Of a stretch of DNA of 64,000 nucleotides, positions 62,201-64,000 are shown in pieces; position 1 is the first letter of the stretch, and each line of letters begins with the position of its first letter. A model generated the notes under the pieces. The model had not been told where the DNA came from. It did no database searches and was given only the letters and a program-made list of their open reading frames with translations. The position numbers and the translations under genes are program-made. The stretch is from Ostrinia nubilalis (taxonomy: Eukaryota; Arthropoda; Insecta; Lepidoptera; Crambidae), in NCBI RefSeq assembly GCF_963855985.1, contig NC_087106.1, positions 13,346,012 to 13,410,011 of the forward strand, given 5' to 3'.

Positions 62201-62932
62201 CATGAACGAAAAAACCTTGGTCTATGCCACGACTACCTAGCACATCATCAAAATCTTAGTCAAGTCTTACCTATCCACATTTTAGCCTCAGACTAACGAG
62301 GGATACAAAATATAGATTGAGAGGCAACAAGACCCTCTGTGTGGGTCATTAAGTCTCAAATTGCAGTGCTGCATCAGTAATCCGAATTCTGAAATACAAC
62401 TCTATTGTGTCATGTAAGTCTACAAAATGCATCAGCAAGACCTAGTAGTGTGACTCGGCTTTCATTATTGCTTTTCTTCCCCATGCTTTCTCATGGTAAC
62501 CAATCTTACCCATAAAGAATGTCATATAAGTCAATAGACCTAAGGAACAAATTACATCAGCAAGACCTAGTAGTGAGAATGGACTTTCATATAATACAGT
62601 AACCCGATAGAGATAACTGCGCATCTCCCCGCGTTCGTACCAGAGCGACGATGTGACGTCACAGCTGCCAGGTGCGCAGTTAACTCAAACAAGTTGTAGT
62701 TTTGTTACTTTCCCACGTATCAAGTGACCAGCCCTACCAGTAAAGTGGAGGCACCTACCTTGGCAGCCGTCCTGTTCCACACCACGACCTTATGTCCGGA
62801 GTTGAGCAGGTTCTTGACGATGCCGCTGCCCATGATGCCGAGTCCGAGGAACCCGAATTTCATTTGGCTGGCCTTGATGTTCTTCTCCAGCAGAGTCTCG
62901 GAGACGTTCTCCAGGTCCAATGGAGGAGTCTC
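20014..62932 (-). CDS. GLYR1: GLYR1/N-PAC/Ndf homologue, C-terminal dehydrogenase-like domain (5' part outside window)
   Basis: The six visible exons are 62,932-62,759, 31,071-30,961, 26,101-25,958, 23,805-23,682, 21,650-21,471 and 20,213-20,014. All junctions keep phase and encode about 311 residues that read through to TGA at 20,014. The Rossmann glycine motif G-L-G-I-M-G is in the first visible exon, after a [19 protein letters not shown] linker that in the family precedes the dehydrogenase domain. Family blocks follow: '[20 protein letters not shown]', '[19 protein letters not shown]', '[19 protein letters not shown]' and '[20 protein letters not shown]'. Known members are nuclear, associate with nucleosomes and H3K36-methylated gene bodies through an N-terminal PWWP domain, and help RNA polymerase II pass nucleosomes; the dehydrogenase-like domain drives tetramer formation and is thought not to act as an enzyme. 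The PWWP exons should lie beyond 64,000. Odd points: a tandemly repeated exon end at 20.8-21.5 kb and an intron of about 31.7 kb holding another gene. Confidence 0.92.
20751..21540 (-). repeat. Six-period 130-bp tandem array of a GLYR1 exon/intron junction
   Basis: The block starting GGTCGGCCTGGTTGAGG recurs at 20,751, 20,881, 21,011, 21,141, 21,271, 21,401 and 21,531, exactly 130 bp apart and apparently identical. On the minus strand each unit is 41 nt of intron start (GTGGGT...TACTACAG) followed by the last 89 nt of the exon. There are therefore six 5' splice sites (exon ends at 21,471, 21,341, 21,211, 21,081, 20,951 and 20,821) and six AG dinucleotides before exon copies. The leftmost copy keeps only 29 nt of exon. 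Confidence 0.95.
21471..21650 (-). CDS. GLYR1: GLYR1 exon: [18 protein letters not shown]..., end repeated downstream
   Basis: 180 nt. Acceptor TCTCCCCAG. It ends ...HLILKGR-G with donor GAG|GTGGGT. This holds the long helix that in active family members carries the catalytic lysine; here the segment reads G-N-A-S-K-M-N-S-V. The last 89 nt together with the first 41 nt of the intron form the repeat unit of the array next door. Confidence 0.9.
21715..22095 (+). mobile_element. RTE-type LINE 3' fragment, nearly intact C-terminal frame
   Basis: A frame of about 100 residues reads [20 protein letters not shown] then [20 protein letters not shown], the QWAGHIAR block and the [11 protein letters not shown] block, one TAA, and then the FVQQWTSFG end followed by a GAAC/GAAA-rich tail. 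This is the C-terminal end of the endonuclease-reverse transcriptase family common in Lepidoptera. It is 5'-truncated and antisense within a GLYR1 intron. Confidence 0.85.
22205..22391. mobile_element. Two back-to-back hairpin (inverted repeat) elements
   Basis: AACGCGTGCAGATCG (22,205-22,219) pairs perfectly with CGATCTGCACGCGTT (22,277-22,291). Directly next to it, AAGGTTCAGTCAAACCAA... (22,292-22,322) pairs with its inverse at 22,361-22,391 over 31 bp with one mismatch. The AACGCGTG end recurs at 63,591. Confidence 0.75.
23026..23136. mobile_element. MITE related to the 11.26-kb family
   Basis: The left end CCTAAAGTTGTACCACC..TTAACTTTAAC and right end GTTAAAGTTA...GATGGTGCATCTCAGG form imperfect terminal inverted repeats resembling those at 11,262-11,483. 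Confidence 0.65.
23682..23805 (-). CDS. GLYR1: GLYR1 exon: [20 protein letters not shown]...
   Basis: 124 nt, starting in phase 0 and ending one base into a codon. Acceptor GTCCCCAG, donor CTTG|GTAGTAGT. It encodes the glycine/serine loop and the strand [12 protein letters not shown], then the region up to NSFYLG, whose last Gly codon is split. Confidence 0.92.
24575..24806 (-). mobile_element. tRNA-derived SINE
   Basis: On the minus strand it starts TCGGCCGTTTGGTGTAGTGG (A box) and contains GGGTTCGATTCCCGC (B box), followed by a tRNA-unrelated body. The same head is found on the plus strand at 38,706. It is not a tRNA gene: the anticodon arm does not fold properly and a long body follows. 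Confidence 0.8.
24958..25113. mobile_element. 156-bp AT-rich MITE
   Basis: The 12-bp terminal inverted repeat is perfect: ACCACTTACAAT at 24,958 and ATTGTAAGTGGT ending at 25,113. An inner palindrome surrounds TATAAT-rich sequence. Confidence 0.75.
25388..25500. mobile_element. Short MITE with TCACACTGGATGCG ends
   Basis: TCACACTGGATGCG-(AT)-CTGCGGTCAGGTCAA at the left is inverted at the right (TTGACCTGACCGCAGCCGC...). Stems of about 35 bp enclose a loop of about 40 bp. Confidence 0.8.
25958..26101 (-). CDS. GLYR1: GLYR1 exon: MVFGNCGVL...RYLEAQ
   Basis: 144 nt, phase 0. Acceptor GTTTTCCAG, donor CAG|GTTAGT. It holds '[20 protein letters not shown]' followed by [10 protein letters not shown], corresponding to the family D-S/T-x-V/I-x-x-x-T segment and the following helix. 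Confidence 0.92.
26102..27724. other. GLYR1 intron, no further feature recognised
   Basis: AT-rich intronic DNA. The 132-residue open frame on the plus strand (26,508-26,906) has hydrophobic, low-complexity content and no family signature. Confidence 0.4.
27836..28349. repeat. 5' LTR of the non-autonomous element
   Basis: 514 bp, TGTACG...CGTACA. It contains AACAATAAATAC near 27,971, usable as a polyadenylation signal in plus orientation. Confidence 0.92.
28499..28842. repeat. GC-rich hairpin array inside LTR element
   Basis: Units of about 32-46 bp contain stems such as GCCTGGC / GCCAGGC with loops like GCTGGTGTG. Clear examples are 28,533-28,554, 28,614-28,636, 28,659-28,683, 28,738-28,760, 28,784-28,806 and 28,818-28,842. 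Linkers read TGATGGTG or TGGTATGGTCAGGC. No stable protein frame is conserved across units. Confidence 0.85.
29418..29784. repeat. AT-rich hairpin array inside LTR element
   Basis: Nine short hairpins in 367 bp, two types alternating over much of the block. One type has stems such as TTATGTAG/CTACATAA with loop ACTGGTTCG (29,551-29,577; 29,637-29,663; 29,725-29,749). The other has TAGC/GCTA or GTTAGC/GCTAAC around TTCTTGGTT-like loops (29,470-29,487; 29,512-29,530; 29,595-29,615; 29,683-29,700; 29,767-29,784). GTTGTAG/CTACAAC lies at 29,418-29,442. Linkers read AATGGTAA. Confidence 0.85.
30062..30575. repeat. 3' LTR of the non-autonomous element
   Basis: 514 bp, collinear with the 5' LTR with a constant offset of 2,226 bp. 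No mismatch was noticed by eye. Confidence 0.92.
30638..30882. mobile_element. hAT-type MITE, 245 bp, 8-bp TSD
   Basis: The ends are CAGCGGTTCCCGAA and TTGGGAAACCCTG (imperfect TIR starting CAG-G). GTCTAAAC is present on both sides (30,630-30,637 and 30,883-30,890). The 8-bp duplication and CAG termini are hallmarks of the hAT superfamily. It sits inside the LINE tail. Confidence 0.88.
30961..31071 (-). CDS. GLYR1: GLYR1 exon: [19 protein letters not shown]...
   Basis: 111 nt, phase 0. The acceptor TGTCAACAG precedes TGC-AAA; the donor GAG|GTATGAG follows ...ADPQAAKE. It is the part of the Rossmann fold that contains the family C-V-A/S-D-P motif. A transposon-rich block ends only about 35 bp downstream of its donor. 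Confidence 0.92.
31161..31683. mobile_element. Foldback element, about 520 bp, arms of about 210 bp
   Basis: The left arm (31,161-31,372) is the near reverse complement of the right arm (about 31,455-31,683), around a centre of about 85 bp. Ends read AATGCC.G / C.GGCATT. It lies about 90 bp upstream of the GLYR1 exon at 31,071, inside the large intron. Confidence 0.82.
31684..38700. other. Large GLYR1 intron, left part
   Basis: Mostly single-copy-looking AT-rich DNA with a GC-rich patch at about 31,925-32,190. I found no gene or recognisable repeat boundary. The 121-residue open frame at 35,311-35,676 has no known motif and no codon bias. Because a neural-type LRR-Ig gene lies downstream on the plus strand, this interval could hold its distal control elements, but that is inference only. 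Confidence 0.35.
38704..39605 (+). mobile_element. tRNA-derived SINE split by a DNA transposon
   Basis: The head TCGGCCGTTTGGTGTAGTGG starts at 38,706 and the B box GGGTTCGATTCCCGG lies at 38,757-38,771. The body resumes after the inserted element at 39,474 with 'gtagtatatccgtta' and 'acccataacacaagc', both typical of the lepidopteran SINE body, and an A-rich end near 39,605. Confidence 0.85.
38844..39473. mobile_element. 630-bp TIR element inserted in the SINE
   Basis: TTAGGGTGGTCCTTATT at 38,844 is inverted at the right end (AATAAGGACCACCCTAA, ending 39,473). TGTATG occurs immediately before (38,838-38,843) and after (39,474-39,479), fitting a 6-bp target duplication. An inner pair (GGGGTCGCTACCAAGG / GGTAGCGACCTC) is also inverted. 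No transposase. Superfamily not assigned. Confidence 0.88.
39765..40175. repeat. CCGACTTCAAAAAAGG-type repeat with internal duplication
   Basis: A repeat common in lepidopteran genomes, starting 'aaccgacttcaaaaaaggag' and including a poly-T tract. A unit of about 160-170 bp containing 'aagggtggaaaattggggat' and 'gaacttttttat-cgcaata' occurs twice (about 39,949 and 40,093). A related inverted piece lies at 11,355-11,460. Confidence 0.75.
40252..40538. mobile_element. 287-bp near-perfect palindromic element
   Basis: Arms of about 128 bp (40,252-40,380 and 40,410-40,538) are almost perfect inverse copies around a loop of about 30 bp. Each arm is itself bounded by CCGACTCC and GGAGTCGG, so it looks like an inverted dimer of a smaller TIR element. 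Confidence 0.88.
40539..45970. other. Large GLYR1 intron, middle part
   Basis: AT-rich DNA with scattered promoter-like motifs: CTATTTAAGG at about 41,210 followed by a TCATTCAGAC initiator-like site, TATAAATAG at 42,452-42,460, and paired GATA sites at 44,652-44,670. A B-box-like GGGTTCGATTCCCAGG near 41,411 may be a SINE remnant. No coding gene recognised. Confidence 0.4.
42452..42460 (+). promoter_or_regulatory. Isolated TATA-box match
   Basis: TATAAATAG preceded by a G/C-rich stretch is a strong TATA match. No supported gene starts downstream on the plus strand before 53.8 kb, so it could be chance or an unannotated non-coding promoter. Confidence 0.25.
45973..46131 (+). mobile_element. 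Short Helitron-like (Lep1-type) element
   Basis: It starts TCCTAATATTATAAAGGCGA and continues AAGTTTGTGAATGTGTATG. It ends with a CCGCGG-containing hairpin followed by CACAGCTAGT. The start and the CTAGT end match what I remember of Lep1 Helitrons of Lepidoptera. No terminal inverted repeat is seen, as expected for Helitrons. Confidence 0.7.
46132..52570. other. Large GLYR1 intron, right part / upstream of LRR-Ig gene
   Basis: A second Helitron-like 3' end ('gtcgcgggcacagctagt') lies at about 47,172-47,189, a CTTT microsatellite at about 49,110-49,130, and a LINE tail at 51,178-51,245. No gene is supported; short open frames lack codon bias. Confidence 0.4.
51178..51245 (+). mobile_element. 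LINE 3' tail with TTTGAC repeats
   Basis: 'gcaaaatgacgatttgtaag ... tagtctaaacaaataaagaa ... tttgactttgactttg'. It is the uninterrupted counterpart of the tail at 30,594-30,925 and shows what that site looked like before the hAT insertion. Confidence 0.85.
52600..53082 (+). promoter_or_regulatory. GC-rich putative promoter and 5' UTR exon of the LRR-Ig gene
   Basis: A GC- and CpG-rich block (52,605-52,805) stands out from the AT-rich surroundings. About 280 bp later, GTTAG|GTAAATGG (52-53 kb boundary, junction near 53,082) is a good 5' splice site. The coding exon has a good acceptor (TTGTTTCAG) at 53,760, 30 bp before the start codon. A non-coding first exon spliced over about 0.68 kb is therefore likely. 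No TATA box is seen, as usual for CpG-rich promoters. Inference only. Confidence 0.45.
53791..56919 (+). CDS. LRR-Ig single-pass membrane protein with coiled-coil tail
   Basis: Exons 53,791-55,454, 55,533-55,680, 55,849-55,989 and 56,272-56,919 give 2,601 nt, or 866 residues; phases match and all introns are GT-AG. Residues 1-18 look like a signal peptide. An LRRNT cysteine cluster ([11 protein letters not shown]) follows, then about 11-12 leucine-rich repeats (about 55-350) and an LRRCT (NPWACDC at 353-359 to C399). One Ig domain follows (C423 and C499 in ALLQC / DCGTYLC), then a transmembrane helix at about 527-551. The cytoplasmic part starts with a cysteine cluster (ETCCSCCAC), a likely palmitoylation site. 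It continues as a charged, repeated coiled coil ([54 protein letters not shown]) and then a Pro/Arg/Ala-rich end. The extracellular layout resembles kekkon/LRRC24/LINGO-type neuronal or epithelial adhesion receptors, but I cannot name the exact orthologue. The gene lies antisense inside a GLYR1 intron. Confidence 0.93.
55740..55815 (+). mobile_element. LINE tail fragment in LRR-Ig intron
   Basis: 'tttgggagaggtctatgccc' followed by 'agctatggacg' resembles the conserved 3' part of a lepidopteran LINE (translated ...YAQLWT-like). A short, decayed piece. Confidence 0.5.
56920..57720 (+). other. LRR-Ig gene 3' UTR, polyadenylation signal at 57,696
   Basis: After the TAG at 56,917-56,919 the sequence stays GC-rich for about 100 bp and then becomes AT-rich. 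The first clear AATAAA is at 57,696-57,701. A longer UTR cannot be excluded. Confidence 0.5.
60335..60505 (+). mobile_element. LINE 3' tail with short tandem units
   Basis: TTGCACCACGATATACTCTT occurs twice, and a third partial unit follows. Then comes 'ggttgactggcagagaatgc' / 'ggcattaagtccgcc', ending with (AAAT)n. I recognise this ending as a common lepidopteran LINE (CR1-like) tail; the clade is not certain. Confidence 0.65.
62430..62590. repeat. Direct repeat, 21+ bp, 118 bp apart
   Basis: CATCAGCAAGACCTAGTAGT followed by a similar '...ctttcat' occurs at about 62,431 and about 62,548, close upstream of the GLYR1 exon donor side. Confidence 0.7.
62652..62663. promoter_or_regulatory. Perfect 12-bp CRE palindrome
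   Basis: TGTGACGTCACA, containing the CRE core TGACGTCA, lies about 100 bp from the GLYR1 exon. Two more TGACGTC sites lie at about 63,822 and 63,857. A role in transcription is inference. Confidence 0.35.
62759..62932 (-). CDS. GLYR1: GLYR1 exon: linker and Rossmann start
   Basis: 174 nt, phase 0 at both ends. The acceptor TTTTTCCAG precedes GAG-ACT-CCT; the donor is AAG|GTAGGT. It encodes the [19 protein letters not shown] linker, then [20 protein letters not shown] (nucleotide-binding beta-alpha-beta start) and the strand ending in [10 protein letters not shown]. Confidence 0.95.
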
Positions 62933-64000
62933 CTGGAAAAAGAGGAATGTGAGAACACTTTTTGGGATATTCACCTGTTGTTATTATTATGTTTTGCGTT
63001 TGGCTATTCTTTGGTTAACAAGTCGTTATTACAAGTACAATTAATTGAGATAATATAAAATGATATTCAATCATTCATTAATCAAATTAAACATTTAACT
63101 GACTTTGAATAATTTTGACCACAAAGGTTACAATCGCATCCCACCATTCTTTCGCTAATGTTTGAGTGTTATCATCCAGCTAAATCATCCATGAGTGCAC
63201 ACGCACACTACAATAATGACGCTCGGATCAAACTCCCCACACCCCGCGCTTCCCTCGACCAAAAATTGGTGGGGCGCGTCTTCGTGGATGAAACGAACTA
63301 TCTCTAAAAAAACTATTAATTTTGTAATTCAAGTAGAGAACTGTTAGTGGTAGAATGTGAGGTGGATAAGAAGAGGAACACATAGAATAGGATGACAACT
63401 AGTTGTTATTATAATTCCTAGGAATTCTACTTCATATTGTCAAAGTAGGAAGTCCCATGTCCTGTGGATGTTGTAGGAGGCGACTCAGAGACAATCAAGG
63501 AACATCATTCCCCCCAGCCACCTGGCAGGGCGGGAACGGAAGCCAAATCCTCATTTTTACTTCTGATCCTTCATCCAAAACAACCACACCAACGCGTGTA
63601 TAGTCTGGTCTGTGAGAACGTAGAATTTTGTCCAATGACCCCAAGCTACCCATCCTTATCACTCGCGCGTAATAGGGATGTTTCCTGGGTCAAAAAGCAA
63701 GAGTTTTAATTAGTCCGTCAGTTAACTTATCAAAAAATACTCTACACGTATTTTTCACTTTTTCAAACTAATGAAAATTTAAAGAGACAAAGCGCGCCAA
63801 AGTTCATAAGAAGAGGCCCGTGACGTCAATGCTTGCATAAAAGTGCCGCACGTTGTGACGTCGTGCGGAACTTCAACGCACCATAACTATGTAATTATTT
63901 GTTAGATTGACAAATAAAAATATAATTATGTGTCCAATATTTTTTGATATTAAACATGACTACTAAAAAAATTTTTTTAGGAAACTAGCCTATTATATTG
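62933..64000. other. GLYR1 intron at window edge
   Basis: Contains a 36-bp stretch (63,251-63,286) identical, in inverse orientation, to 22,426-22,461, and an 18-bp match at 63,581-63,598 to 22,195-22,212. The next upstream GLYR1 exon was not found before 64,000. Confidence 0.5.

Larger units (their letters stand above)
57721..62640. other. Large GLYR1 intron, far right part
   Basis: AT-rich DNA. Recognisable pieces are an RTE tail at 59,216-59,245 (minus, 'acgtccactgcaggacaaa') and a LINE tail at 60,335-60,505. No gene is supported; all open frames are shorter than 80 residues and lack codon bias. Confidence 0.4.

Overview
This window looks like nuclear DNA from a moth or butterfly. Introns have GT-AG junctions, the background is AT-rich, coding exons have GC-rich third positions, and the interspersed repeats are ones I recognise as typical of Lepidoptera: tRNA-headed SINEs, RTE-type LINE tails, a Lep1-like Helitron end and many small TIR/foldback elements. 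No prokaryotic, organellar or viral gene set is present. All gene models were assembled by eye from splice-site phase and codon use.

Three genes can be supported. (1) A small unrecognised gene on the minus strand (15,715 to 13,408 or 10,866) has exons that join in phase and two possible last exons. The distal last exon runs into a tandem array (about 10,040-10,985). (2) A GLYR1/N-PAC/Ndf homologue (nucleosome-associated, beta-hydroxyacid-dehydrogenase-like) lies on the minus strand. Its last six coding exons run from 62,932 to 20,014, and the N-terminal (PWWP) part lies beyond the right edge. One exon/intron junction is repeated every 130 bp (20,751-21,540). (3) A four-exon gene on the plus strand (53,791-56,919) encodes an 866-residue LRR-Ig single-pass membrane protein with a coiled-coil tail. 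It is nested antisense inside the roughly 31.7-kb first visible intron of gene 2.

Layout: 0-10 kb, decayed LINEs and unassigned AT-rich DNA; 10-16 kb, the small gene with MITEs and a 1.2-kb foldback element; 17-20 kb, a MITE pair and the GLYR1 3' side; 20-31 kb, GLYR1 exons separated by repeats, including a 2.7-kb LTR element with identical-looking LTRs; 31-52.5 kb, intron/intergenic DNA with a few transposons; 52.6-57.7 kb, the LRR-Ig gene with a GC-rich putative promoter; 57.7-64 kb, AT-rich DNA and the GLYR1 exon at 62.8 kb.

The most unusual signal is inside the LTR element. It shows no gag/pol, and instead carries two blocks of short hairpins (one GC-rich, one AT-rich). Their loops share a TGGT core, and one stem shows a compensatory change. 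The two exon-derived arrays of about 130-148 bp and several nested insertions with readable target-site duplications are the next most interesting points.
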